From positions 4,379,482 through 4,443,481 of the forward strand of contig NZ_JH636049.1 of the NCBI RefSeq assembly GCF_000258175.1: a DNA stretch of 64,000 nt. The letters are read 5' to 3'. This stretch comes from Saccharomonospora xinjiangensis XJ-54 (lineage in GTDB: Bacteria > Actinomycetota > Actinomycetes > Mycobacteriales > Pseudonocardiaceae). A model generated the notes under the pieces. The model did not search any database and was not told the origin of the DNA. It saw only the letters and a list, made by a program, of their open reading frames with translations. The stretch's first letter is position 1. Each line of letters starts with the position of its first letter. Made by a program: the position numbers and the translations under genes. Shown here one piece after another: positions 44,829 to 52,906 of this stretch.

Positions 44829-45398
44829 TTACTCGATGCGCGCGTCCGCGATGCCGGGGACCGTGCGCACAAGGCTGATCACCACTCGCTGTTCGGCGGT
44901 GTCGTCGAACTCGCCGCGGATCACGGCGACCCTGCCTGCTAGCTCGACCGACCAGCGGCCGTGCTGTCCGCTGTAGGCGTCCAGCACCGACTGCACGTGT
45001 GCCGCGACGACGTCGTCGGGCCGCACGAGCGGTTTCAGCACGTCCCTGCGGCTCACGATGCCGACGAGTTCCCCGTTCTCCACCACGGGAAGGCTGCGCA
45101 GGCGGTCGCCCAGCATGAGTCTCGCGATGTCCATGACGTCGTCGTTCGTGGACACCACCGCGACGGGACTGGTCATCACGTCCGCGACCCTCGGTGCGGT
45201 GGCGGTGCCCGTGGTGTTGGCCTGTTCCGCCGCGCGGAGGGCGTCGGACTCGGTGATCATGCCGACCACCTGCTGCTCCTCGTCAACGACGGGAAGTCCG
45301 GCGAAGCCGCCCTCGGTCAGCCGCACGACCGCGTCCATCAACAGGGAACCGGGAGTCGTGGTGACAACCGGCCTCGACATGATGTCGGACGCTCGCAT
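44829..45398 (-). CDS. CBS-pair and BON domain protein
   Basis: The protein has 189 residues. Two CBS domains cover about 5-60 (ASDIMSRPVVTTTPGSLLMD) and 75-130 (VADVMTSPVAVVSTNDDVMD), and a BON domain fills about 135-189 (ELAGRVAVIRGEFDDTAEQR). CBS pairs bind adenine nucleotides. The combination is common in actinobacterial dormancy or stress proteins; its target is unknown. The ATG at 45398 is preceded by AGGAG. Confidence 0.85.
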   Translation of the reverse strand: MRASDIMSRPVVTTTPGSLLMDAVVRLTEGGFAGLPVVDEEQQVVGMITESDALRAAEQANTTGTATAPRVADVMTSPVAVVSTNDDVMDIARLMLGDRLRSLPVVENGELVGIVSRRDVLKPLVRPDDVVAAHVQSVLDAYSGQHGRWSVELAGRVAVIRGEFDDTAEQRVVISLVRTVPGIADARIE

Positions 45399-45465
45399 GC
45401 CGCTTCTCCTCACTGGCGGGGCTGCGACCAGACTTCCCGGCTCGGCGGCCCGGTTTCAGGGCCTA

Positions 45466-45489
45466 AGGTCCCGCGACAGGTCCCGCGAC
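45466..45489. repeat. 12-nt direct repeat (AGGTCCCGCGAC)
   Basis: Two perfect tandem copies (45466-45477 and 45478-45489) upstream of the CBS-BON gene, between it and the TRIC gene. Confidence 0.5.
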
Positions 45490-45537
45490 CTCGCGACAGA
45501 GCCGGATTCCCACCGTGTCTCATGCGCGCTGCGTCCC

Positions 45538-46230
45538 TCAGCCGTCATGGGCGCCGCCGGTGTCCAGGCCGGTGTCCTCACCGCCGGAACTCCGCCGTCG
45601 AGAACGCCGGGATCGCGTCGTTCGCGGGCGGGGCACGCGGAGGCCGTAGCGGACTCCGAGCATGCGGATGGCGAAGGCCACCGCGGCGGGCACGAGCGCG
45701 CCGACGAGCCCGGGTGCTCCGATGCCTGCCGCTGCCACCGCGAGTACGGCGCCGATGAGGGCGGGGACGGCGTAGAAGTCGCTCGTCAGCACCGTCGGTA
45801 CCCGCTGCACCACGACGTCGCGCAGGGTTCCGCCGCCGACGGCGGTGATCACACCGAGCAGCACGGCCTGCACGGAGCCGAGTCCGGCGTCGAGCGCCTT
45901 GCTCGCTCCGGTGACGCAGAACACGCTCAACCCGATGGCGTCGAAAACGGTGATGAGCCGGACGTAGCGCTCCAGTTCCACGCTCAGCAGGAACGCCACC
46001 AGCGCCCCGCCCGCGGCCACGGCGAGGTATCGCACGTCACCGAAGGTCGTGGGCGGCACGTTGATCAGAATGTCCCTGAGTATCCCGCCGCCGAGAGCCG
46101 TCATCATGCCGAGAACCAGCACACCCACCAGGTCGAGGCGGGCGGCTCTCGTGGCGGTGAGCGCGCCGTTGAGCCCGAACGCGAACGTGCCGAGCAGGTC
46201 GAGGGCGAGGATCACAGGGGAGTGGAGCAC
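45538..46230 (-). CDS. Trimeric intracellular cation channel (TRIC) family protein
   Basis: The protein has 230 residues with seven predicted helices and two repeated glycine-rich halves. The paired motifs GGGILRDILINVPPTTF and GGGTLRDVVVQRVPTVL are the TRIC (UPF0126/YadS) signature. Bacterial TRIC proteins form K+-permeable trimeric channels in the cytoplasmic membrane. The C-terminal 35 residues are a basic Arg/Ser tail not part of the fold. The GTG start at 46230 directly precedes the first helix. Confidence 0.9.
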   Translation of the reverse strand: MLHSPVILALDLLGTFAFGLNGALTATRAARLDLVGVLVLGMMTALGGGILRDILINVPPTTFGDVRYLAVAAGGALVAFLLSVELERYVRLITVFDAIGLSVFCVTGASKALDAGLGSVQAVLLGVITAVGGGTLRDVVVQRVPTVLTSDFYAVPALIGAVLAVAAAGIGAPGLVGALVPAAVAFAIRMLGVRYGLRVPRPRTTRSRRSRRRSSGGEDTGLDTGGAHDG

Positions 46231-46382
46231 CCCGCCAGTTTGAGGCTCGGCGTCGGTGCCTCACCTCGCGGGTGCCGCCGGGGATGATCCCGTCCTTCGG
46301 GACTTCAGCCCCTTACCCGGACGGCGCGCCCGCCCGACCCTGGGCACAGGTGCGGACAACCGGGCGAAGGATGGTGCGGGCC

Positions 46383-47201
46383 ATGACCGGGATCGTGTTC
46401 CATGTCAGCGGGCATCCCGACGACGTGTTGCTGTTCAGGGGAAGTCACCTGTGGAACGACCTCACCTGGACGGACATGAAGACGGTCGTGGTGGTGACCA
46501 CCGCAGGCGACGCGGGTTTCGAGAACGGCTGGTGGCAGGCCCGTGAAGCCGGTCTCGTGGAAGCCTGCCGGGTGGCCGGTGGCGGCGCGGCGAAACCGGA
46601 GGTGATCACGGTCAAGGGGCACACGGCGACGCACGCGGTGACGCGGTACCTCTCCCCGACCTGGCGGTGCTACTTCCTGCGCCTTCCTGACGGGAACCTG
46701 GACGGCAACGGCTTTCCCACGACGAAGAACCAGAGCCTGCCGAAGCTTCGTGACGGCAAGATCAGCGGCATCGACAGCGTGGCCTCGGGCGGGGCGTCCC
46801 TCGCGTCCCAGCACTACTCGTCCTGGATCGAGGTCGTGGACACACTGCACGGCATCCTCACGGCCGAGCGTCAGGGCAGCGACACCGTGCACCCCTGGGT
46901 GAACGCATCGGACTACGACCGGAAACGCGATTCCGGCAGCCATCCCGACCACTACGCCACCGGCGACGCGCTCCAGACTTTCGTGCACGCCGACGGCTAC
47001 TACCGGGCGTGGTGGTTGTCCTACCGCACCGACGGGCGTCCCCCCAACCTCTCGGGTGCCGAGTACGACCACAAGCGCAAGCTCTACTACTCCTACGTGG
47101 AGAAGGTGAAGCAGCTCTACGGCGGCGACCCGCCGTGCGACTTCGACGGCGAGTGGGCCAGGTGGGGCAAGCGGTGCTACTGGAACGAGGAGAAGTCCTG
47201 A
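46383..47201 (+). CDS. PIG-L (LmbE) family deacetylase-like protein
   Basis: The protein has 272 residues. The metal-binding motif is SGHPDDVLLF at about 9-18 (family AHPDDE) and a second His lies in GSHPDHYATGDA. The core agrees with PIG-L enzymes, which remove N-acetyl from sugars (MshB, Mca). The Glu after HPDD is Val here, which may alter the metal site. A C-terminal extension ends in an aromatic, cysteine-containing segment (PCDFDGEWARWGKRCYWNE). The substrate is unknown. The ATG at 46383 is chosen because it starts at the first strand. Confidence 0.78.
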   Translation: MTGIVFHVSGHPDDVLLFRGSHLWNDLTWTDMKTVVVVTTAGDAGFENGWWQAREAGLVEACRVAGGGAAKPEVITVKGHTATHAVTRYLSPTWRCYFLRLPDGNLDGNGFPTTKNQSLPKLRDGKISGIDSVASGGASLASQHYSSWIEVVDTLHGILTAERQGSDTVHPWVNASDYDRKRDSGSHPDHYATGDALQTFVHADGYYRAWWLSYRTDGRPPNLSGAEYDHKRKLYYSYVEKVKQLYGGDPPCDFDGEWARWGKRCYWNEEKS

Positions 47202-47202
47202 C

Positions 47203-48120
47203 TCACCGGCCCTCACCGGAGGCGTCCGGTGAGGGAGTACCTTCGCCTTCTCCGCTCGACTGCCGCGCCGTGAGGGGCTCCGGCTCCTCGCCCGCCCGCG
47301 CTGTCCCGCGCCGCCGGATCAGGCGTACCACCAGCACCAGCAGCGCCGCCAGCGTCACGCCGAGTAGCACGGCGCCGTCGGTGACAGCGGCGGCCAGATC
47401 GCGCAACCACACCTGCATCGAGAACTGGGTATCGACGCCGGTGAGCCCGCCCAGGTTCGCCGTGCCGTCGGTGAGGAGGAAGAGCAGGCCGACCCCGATG
47501 AACAGCAGGCCGGACACCAGGCTGGTGGAGTGGGTGCGCAGGGGGCCGATCCGCAGTTCGCGTCCGCGCAGCCACCGCTGACCGCCGAGGTCGAAGCGAT
47601 CCCACGCCAGCGCCAGGACGAACAGTGGCGCCGCCATCCCCAGCGCGTACAGCGCCAGCAGCGCGCCGCCGTAGACGGGGTCACCACCGGCGGCCGAGAC
47701 CGTCAGCACGCTCCCGAGCAGCGGTCCCGAGCAGAAACCGGCCAGCGCGTAGACGGTGCCGAGTGCGAACACCGACGCGCTCGACGAGATCCGGATACGT
47801 GAGGTGGCGCGCTGGGCCGCAGCCGAGCCGAACCCGAGCCCGAGGATCATCGCGACGCCGAGCAGGAGCAGGACGGAGCCCCCTACCAGGGTGGCGATGC
47901 CCCGATAGCGCGTGAGCAGTGCGCCGATCGCGCCGACGCCCGCGCCGAGCGGGACGAGCACGACGAGAAGCCCGGCGTAGAACACCGTGGTCCGCCGGGC
48001 CAGCGTGCCTGCGCTGTCGAAGGCGTAGGCGAAGAAGGACGGAAGAAGCAGGGCTGAGCACGGGCTGACGAGGCTCAGGACACCGCCGAGGAAAGCGCCG
48101 AGTAGTCCGATTTCGATCAT
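47203..48120 (-). CDS. ccdA: CcdA-type cytochrome c biogenesis/disulfide transfer protein
   Basis: The protein has 305 residues with about six to seven membrane helices. The reactive cysteines sit in SPCSALLLPS (Cys21) and GFCSGPLLGS (Cys130), the two-Cys arrangement of CcdA/DsbD. It transfers electrons across the membrane to thiol proteins. Its start overlaps the stop of the thioredoxin-like gene (ATGA), so the two probably function together. The last 50 residues are a charged tail. Confidence 0.87.
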   Translation of the reverse strand: MIEIGLLGAFLGGVLSLVSPCSALLLPSFFAYAFDSAGTLARRTTVFYAGLLVVLVPLGAGVGAIGALLTRYRGIATLVGGSVLLLLGVAMILGLGFGSAAAQRATSRIRISSSASVFALGTVYALAGFCSGPLLGSVLTVSAAGGDPVYGGALLALYALGMAAPLFVLALAWDRFDLGGQRWLRGRELRIGPLRTHSTSLVSGLLFIGVGLLFLLTDGTANLGGLTGVDTQFSMQVWLRDLAAAVTDGAVLLGVTLAALLVLVVRLIRRRGTARAGEEPEPLTARQSSGEGEGTPSPDASGEGR

Positions 48121-48848
48121 GATCCGGCGGCTGCCTCCTCGATCACGGACACGAAAGTGTCGAGTGGCTGCGCGCCGAGAACGGGTTTGCCGTTGATGAT
48201 GAATGTCGGTGTGCTCGACACCCCGATCGTGGTCCCTTCTTGCATGTCAGCCTCGATGTCGGCGTCGTAGCGGGTCGAGTCCAGCGCCGAGGAGAACCGG
48301 TCGAGGTCGGCGACTCCGGCCTGCTGCGCGAAATCCCGGAGTTTCCCGGGGGTGAGGTCGGGGTGACCGCGGTCGGGCGAGGCCGCGTAGACAGCCTCGG
48401 TGAACTCCCAGAAGCGTCCCTGCTCCGCGGCGGCCCTGCCCGCTCGCGCGGCGGCGAGCGACTGCTCTCCGAAGATGGGCAGATCACGCCACTCCATGCG
48501 GAGCACACCGCGATCGACGTAGCGCTCGATGAGTTCGGGGGCGATGTCGGTGCTGAACTTCGCGCAGAAGGGGCAGCGGTAGTCCTCGTACATGACCATC
48601 GTCACCGGTGCGCCGGGCTCGCCGAGAGCCATGGGGTCGCCCGGCTCCCTCCTCGGGAGGTCGGCGAGCGGGTCGGCACCGGTCGATTCCCGCTGAGCCT
48701 GCTGCTCCTGCTGGCCCGCCGCCGTCGCGGGGTCGTCGCCCGACCTGCCGGTGGCGAGGTGGACGATCAGGCCCACCGCGACGATGATCAGGACGGCGAT
48801 GAGGATCCCGTCCCGCTTGGACGTGTCCCGCCGTGATGGTGCGGACAT
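48117..48848 (-). CDS. Membrane-anchored DsbA-like thioredoxin protein
   Basis: The protein has 243 residues. A single N-terminal helix (about 14-32) anchors it, then a DsbA/Thioredoxin_4 fold begins at about 80. The active site is CPFC (Cys92 and Cys95), and the cis-proline segment is GVSSTPTFIING. It likely catalyses disulfide exchange on exported proteins and is recharged or reduced by CcdA. It is co-transcribed with ccdA (4-nt overlap) from a promoter that carries the 17-bp operator at 48877. Confidence 0.87.
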   Translation of the reverse strand: MSAPSRRDTSKRDGILIAVLIIVAVGLIVHLATGRSGDDPATAAGQQEQQAQRESTGADPLADLPRREPGDPMALGEPGAPVTMVMYEDYRCPFCAKFSTDIAPELIERYVDRGVLRMEWRDLPIFGEQSLAAARAGRAAAEQGRFWEFTEAVYAASPDRGHPDLTPGKLRDFAQQAGVADLDRFSSALDSTRYDADIEADMQEGTTIGVSSTPTFIINGKPVLGAQPLDTFVSVIEEAAAGS

Positions 48849-48876
48849 CGGCTCTCCACTCCGCTCGGATCTGAAC

Positions 48877-48893
48877 TACTATCCGGGATAGTA
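48877..48893. promoter_or_regulatory. BlaI-type operator in a divergent promoter
   Basis: Perfect 17-bp palindrome TACTATCC-G-GGATAGTA, centred in the 70-nt gap between the DsbA-like gene and the divergent CPVC membrane gene. A related copy, TACTAACAGAGATAGTA, lies upstream of the lipoprotein-blaI-M56 operon (52054-52070). The TACTAT arm can also serve as a -10 hexamer, as expected for repression. Confidence 0.7.
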
Positions 48894-48918
48894 AATCAGA
48901 GGGATCGAGTGGAGGCGC

Positions 48919-49383
48919 ATGGTGACCACGGCACCGACCGAACGGCGATCGGCGAGGAGGGTGGCGCGGGCCGTCCTCATGGGTGGGCTGACCCTCGTCG
49001 TGGTGGCCGTGCCGACCGACATCATCGACACCCCGTTCTTCTCGCGGGAGATCCCGGTGCGCTGGTGGGAGTATCCGGTCGTGGCAGCCACCGTGGCGCT
49101 GACGATCACGTGGTTCGCGCTCCAGGGGCCCGCGCCGGACTCCCGTATGTCCCGGCGCCCGCTGGGTGGCGTCCTTCTCACCGTCTTCGCGGTGGGATGC
49201 CCGGTGTGCAACAAACTCGTCCTCGTCGCGCTCGGCACGTCCGGGGCGCTCGGGCTCTGGGCGCCGTTGCAGCCGTTCCTCGCCCTCATCTCACTGGGCC
49301 TGCTCACCGCGGCCGTCGTGCAGCGCCGCAGGCAGAGCACCTGCGCGATTCCGGCAACTCAACCCGCCGCGACAAGGCAGTAG
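48919..49383 (+). CDS. Small membrane protein with a CPVC motif
   Basis: The protein has 154 residues with about four predicted helices. VGCPVCNKLVLVALGTSGA (Cys94, Cys97) sits at the entry to a helix, a redox-type CxxC within the membrane. The family has no established function, but it is found near thiol-redox genes. It faces away from the DsbA-like gene and shares its operator, which argues for a linked redox role. Ribosome site GGAGG is 6 nt before the ATG. Its 3' end overlaps the convergent M56 gene by 25 nt. Confidence 0.72.
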   Translation: MVTTAPTERRSARRVARAVLMGGLTLVVVAVPTDIIDTPFFSREIPVRWWEYPVVAATVALTITWFALQGPAPDSRMSRRPLGGVLLTVFAVGCPVCNKLVLVALGTSGALGLWAPLQPFLALISLGLLTAAVVQRRRQSTCAIPATQPAATRQ

Positions 49384-50300
49384 AGGGTGACCAGTGCCGC
49401 GACGGCCGCGACGGCCAGCAGTGCAGGCACCGTGGTGACCACCGTGGCCAGCGCGTAACCCGCCCGCACCGGCATTCTCCGTGTCGCGAGGTGGCTGTTC
49501 TCCAACCACAGCAACCGGGCATCGACCGCGTCCCGCGACATCGCCAGCGCCGTGTTCGGCGCCTGTCCCGCCGTGACCGACAGCAGGGCGGACCGCACCG
49601 GCCCCGGCCCGTGACGGCGCGCGGCGTCGGCGTCGGCGGCCAGCTCCACCAGCACACGCACGGCGTCGGGCGCGAGCCGGAAGAGCGGGATGAACGGCAA
49701 CGCGACGGCGGCGATGTCGGCGAGCAGGACGAGGAGATGATGCCGTCCCCGCAGATGTGCCTGCTCGTGAGCCAGCACGGCATCCCGCTCCGGAGCCGAG
49801 AGCCGGGCGACACCGCGCGTGGCCACGATGGTCGCGTCGCGTCCCCCGACGCTGTAGGCGACGGGGACGGGCGTCTCGATCCACAACACCCGGCCGTCGG
49901 CGTGGCCGACCGCCCGCAGCAGCGTGACATGCTCCCGCCGGTCGCGGCGGTGCCGCCGCAGTGTGACGAGCGCGACGGCGATCACCCTCACCGTCATTCC
50001 GAGCAGCACGGCGGCACCACCGAGCCGCGCGATGTCGGCCCACACCACCTCACCCCGCGAGAGGACGGCGTTCACGCAGGTGTTCGCCATCCCGATGAGT
50101 CCGTCGAGGCCGGAGCCGGCGGGGAAGGCCAGCAGCAGCCCGGCTGCCGGGACGAGCAGCGACACCGCGAGCACCGAACTCGCCCACCCGGCGAGCGCGA
50201 GACCGGGCCGGACCCTCGGCGTGACGGCGAGGCGGAGATACGCGGGCGCGGCGACACCGATCACGATGGCCGCGGCCAGGAGGCCGAGCGCGAGTGTCAC
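49359..50300 (-). CDS. M56 family (BlaR1-like) membrane metallopeptidase
   Basis: The protein has 313 residues. Membrane helices flank a gluzincin site HEQAH (His178, Glu179, His182), followed by an LVELAADADAARRHG downstream motif that supplies the third ligand (E-x-x-A-D). It lacks the penicillin-binding sensor domain of BlaR1, so the signal must be sensed in another way, possibly through the partner lipoprotein. It probably cleaves or activates proteolysis of the BlaI-like repressor. The GTG start overlaps the BlaI stop (GTGA). Confidence 0.85.
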   Translation of the reverse strand: MTLALGLLAAAIVIGVAAPAYLRLAVTPRVRPGLALAGWASSVLAVSLLVPAAGLLLAFPAGSGLDGLIGMANTCVNAVLSRGEVVWADIARLGGAAVLLGMTVRVIAVALVTLRRHRRDRREHVTLLRAVGHADGRVLWIETPVPVAYSVGGRDATIVATRGVARLSAPERDAVLAHEQAHLRGRHHLLVLLADIAAVALPFIPLFRLAPDAVRVLVELAADADAARRHGPGPVRSALLSVTAGQAPNTALAMSRDAVDARLLWLENSHLATRRMPVRAGYALATVVTTVPALLAVAAVAALVTLYCLVAAG

Positions 50301-50656
50301 GACGGTTTCCCCTTCCGTAGCGCGCGCCGGAGGATGGCGGACTCCTCGGGCGTCGCGGTCTCGGCGAAGTGGAGCAGCACCTGTTTCGCCTCCCCGCTGG
50401 AGTAGAGGACCTCCCTCAGCAGCCGGGCACCGGCCTCCTCGCGCGAGGAGGCCGCGGTGTACTCGTACGCGCGGCCGGTCTTGTTCCGCTGCGCATAGCC
50501 CTTGCCGTGGAGGTTGTCCAGCACGGTCATCACCGTCGTGTAGGCCAGCGGCCGGTCGGTGGTCAGCCGTTCGAGCACCTCACGCACCCGCAGTGGTTCG
50601 TCCGCCGACCACAGCACGTCCATCACCTTGGCTTCGAGTTCCCCGAGACCGCGCAT
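50297..50656 (-). CDS. BlaI/MecI/CopY-family repressor
   Basis: The protein has 119 residues. It has a winged helix LGELEAKVMDVLWSADEPLR through LAYTTVMTVLDNLHGKGYAQR and a C-terminal dimer helix region. These repressors bind TACTA/TAGTA-type dyads and leave DNA after cleavage by the partner M56 peptidase. The gene is 45 nt downstream of the beta-propeller lipoprotein gene and overlaps the M56 gene, so the three form one operon whose promoter carries the 52054-52070 site: probable autoregulation. Confidence 0.92.
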   Translation of the reverse strand: MRGLGELEAKVMDVLWSADEPLRVREVLERLTTDRPLAYTTVMTVLDNLHGKGYAQRNKTGRAYEYTAASSREEAGARLLREVLYSSGEAKQVLLHFAETATPEESAILRRALRKGKPS

Positions 50657-50701
50657 CGCCTTCTTCCACCCCTTCCGCCGTGCCGATGATAGGTGCCGTC
50701 G

Positions 50702-52033
50702 TCAGCGCTGCTCGTGCGCGACGTAGCCGGGTCCGCTGCCCTCGGTGCGCTCGGTCACGCGCGCCTGGCGTTCCTGCGGCTGCGGTAGCGGTGCCACGAG
50801 CACGCCGTTCTCGGCCGCCACCGGAACGGCCCACTCGCCATCGGCCACGGTCTTGCCCGTGCGGACGTCAACGGCCACCGACCGTCCCGCGCGGGTGCCG
50901 TATGCCGTGCCGGCATGTGCGAGCGTGAGGTCGAGTGAGCTGTCGTCGCGCCACAACCGCTTTCCGGTGCCGAGATCGAATGCCAGGGTCGTGCGGAACC
51001 GGTCGAGTCCGGAGACGACGACCGTCCCCTTGCCCGCGTCCACGATCGTCCGCGGCTCCGGCTGATCGCCGAGGGTGGCGATCACGGCACCGGTGCGCAG
51101 GTCGTGCAGCACGGTCTCCGCACCGCTGTCGTCGTCGCCTTCTCCGCCGCCGTCCCGGCCGCCGTCCTCTGGGGTCCAGCGCAGCGCGACGACGTCACCG
51201 GTGGAGGCGGAGGCCGCGTCGAGCAACTCCACCCGGTACTTCCCGCCGGAGTGCCCGGAGCGGGACGGCGGTGACACGGTGGCGGAACTCCACCTCACCT
51301 CGGCCGTGGTGGTGTCGATCGCCGTGAGGACACCGTCCTCGCTGAACAAGCCCGTGCCGTGGTGTTCGTAGACCGCAACGGCGTCGCCGGACGGTGGTGT
51401 GACCGGGGCGCCGGAGCTTGCTGCGAGCATGACGCGCTCGCCCTGCTGTCCTCCGACGATCGACGGCGTGTTCTTGCCGAAGATCAGCCCTGGGCCCACC
51501 ATCGGCCCTGGAACCGGCGTGGGCCCCCACAGCCTGCTGCCGTCCCGCACGTCGAAGGCGTTGGCCGAGGTCCGTGTCGCCACCTTGCCCTCGCGGTTGT
51601 CGGCGTCGCTCGCGAGCACCACGGCCGCGGGGGTGTCGGCGACCCGCGTCAGGCCGTAGCCGACGCACGAGGGATTGGTCCGCACCGCCCACCGGGTGGT
51701 TCCGTCGGCGGCCACTCCGGTGATGGACAGGTCGGCTTCGTCGTCGGCGGGGAAGACGAGGCCGACGAACATGCCGCCACCGGCCCTCGGCACGTCGTCG
51801 AACGGGCCCATCCAGAGCGGGGGTGCGTCGCCGGGACCGGAGGCGGCGAGATCACCGGGCGGGGGAGTCGCCGCGCGTGATGTGGTACTGACGTCCGGGA
51901 TCGGCAGACCCTGCCCCGGTTCGTGGCCACGGTCGCCGGCATCACCTGCGTCGCCGGGGGCGCCGCCGCATGCCGCCAGCACCGCCGACGCCGTCACTAC
52001 CAGGACCACCGGTCTGAGCCAGCGGTGTCGCAT
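50702..52033 (-). CDS. PQQ-like beta-propeller lipoprotein
   Basis: The protein has 443 residues. The signal peptide ends in the lipobox VLAACGG (Cys about 22), so it is a lipoprotein on the outer membrane face. The rest has repeated VxAxDxxTGxxxW-type blades (ADGTTRWAV, DGSRLWGP, TTAEVRWSS, GTGKRLWRD) of a PQQ-like propeller. The Asp/Gly-rich insertion (GGRDGGGEGDDDSG) is a surface loop. No quinone site can be named. It is first in an operon with the BlaI-like repressor and the M56 peptidase, so a sensing or envelope-monitoring role is suggested. Confidence 0.82.
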   Translation of the reverse strand: MRHRWLRPVVLVVTASAVLAACGGAPGDAGDAGDRGHEPGQGLPIPDVSTTSRAATPPPGDLAASGPGDAPPLWMGPFDDVPRAGGGMFVGLVFPADDEADLSITGVAADGTTRWAVRTNPSCVGYGLTRVADTPAAVVLASDADNREGKVATRTSANAFDVRDGSRLWGPTPVPGPMVGPGLIFGKNTPSIVGGQQGERVMLAASSGAPVTPPSGDAVAVYEHHGTGLFSEDGVLTAIDTTTAEVRWSSATVSPPSRSGHSGGKYRVELLDAASASTGDVVALRWTPEDGGRDGGGEGDDDSGAETVLHDLRTGAVIATLGDQPEPRTIVDAGKGTVVVSGLDRFRTTLAFDLGTGKRLWRDDSSLDLTLAHAGTAYGTRAGRSVAVDVRTGKTVADGEWAVPVAAENGVLVAPLPQPQERQARVTERTEGSGPGYVAHEQR

Positions 52034-52053
52034 CGCGCCTCCCACAGAAGTTG

Positions 52054-52070
52054 TACTAACAGAGATAGTA
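52054..52070 (-). promoter_or_regulatory. BlaI-type operator of the lipoprotein-blaI-M56 operon
   Basis: TACTAACAGAGATAGTA: outer arms TACTA and TAGTA with the same 17-bp layout as the site at 48877. On the minus strand the arm TACTAT is placed as a -10 hexamer, 21 nt before the ribosome site and start region. Confidence 0.6.
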
Positions 52071-52236
52071 GACACTCCTGTGGTGGCCGGGAGTGCCCGG
52101 TGACCGACGCCGTTGTCCGCCACTGGTCCCCGCTCGGCTGGCTCCCGCCCTGCGCTATCGGGATGCGGGCCAGTGCTCCGCCCTTCAGAGTGGGGGTGAA
52201 GGCCCGCACGGGAGGCCGGTCACGGCCGAGCGTGTC

Positions 52237-52906
52237 TTAGACCGGCCTGTTCTGTTGCGAGACGAGGCGCGCCGCCATGGCCTCCGCCGCCACCGCGAGT
52301 GTCTGCACGCTCGGCGCGACGAACGACGTGCCGCTGTCGAAGGCACCGAGGATTCCGACGCGCTCGTCGCGCGCTTCGAGCCCGCCGTCCTCGCCGACGG
52401 TGGCCGACTTCGACTCGACGAGTGACGCGACGAGTGCCTCCGACTGCTGCGGTGCCGCGTGCGCCGTGGGGTTGACCGCGTTGACGACGACGTCGGCGGC
52501 GAACTCCTCAGGGCCGTGCACGCGGAACTTGCCGTCGGAGGGCTCGAACTTCATCGCCCCGGTAACCAGTCGCAGCCTGCCCGAGTCGAAGAGGCGCAGC
52601 AAGATCTCCGCGTTCACCGGCACCATCGGTGAGGCGAGACTGTTGATGGTGCGCAGCGCCTCGTCGCGCAGCCAGGCGCGCTCGCTCGCCGGTAGCCGTC
52701 GCCATGCGAGGGAGCCGAGCAGGTGGGCTCCCACGGCGAACAACCGCCGCCCGAGATATCGAGAGTCCACTTCGGACAAATGGCGGCGGAGGCGGACGAC
52801 GGGGTCCTCCTCCACCGCGAATTCGGCGGCGAGGGCAGGGAGGTCCGGCCGTGCTCGGCGAGTTCCGCCTCCATCGCCGCCACGAGGTCGCTGAGGGTGC
52901 GCCGCA
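52237..52906 (-). pseudogene. FAD/NAD(P)-binding protein remnant, truncated and frameshifted
   Basis: The C-terminal half reads clearly (EEDPVVRLRRHLSEVDSRYL, ASPMVPVNAEILLRLFDSGR, VVNAVNPTAHAAP and FVAPSVQTLAVAAEAMAARL), like the C-terminal part of FAD/NAD(P)-binding (NAD_binding_9-type) proteins of about 600 residues. Near 52850 the frame shifts: the preceding LSDLVAAMEAELAEHG lies in another frame. The N-terminal half, including the nucleotide-binding site, is absent; opposite-strand LuxR coding sequence takes its place. It is most likely inactive. Confidence 0.72.

Noticed and set aside
52723..52896. Original N-terminus of the LuxR gene
   Set aside because: These codons are antisense to recognisable FAD-protein sequence and do not resemble LuxR N-termini.
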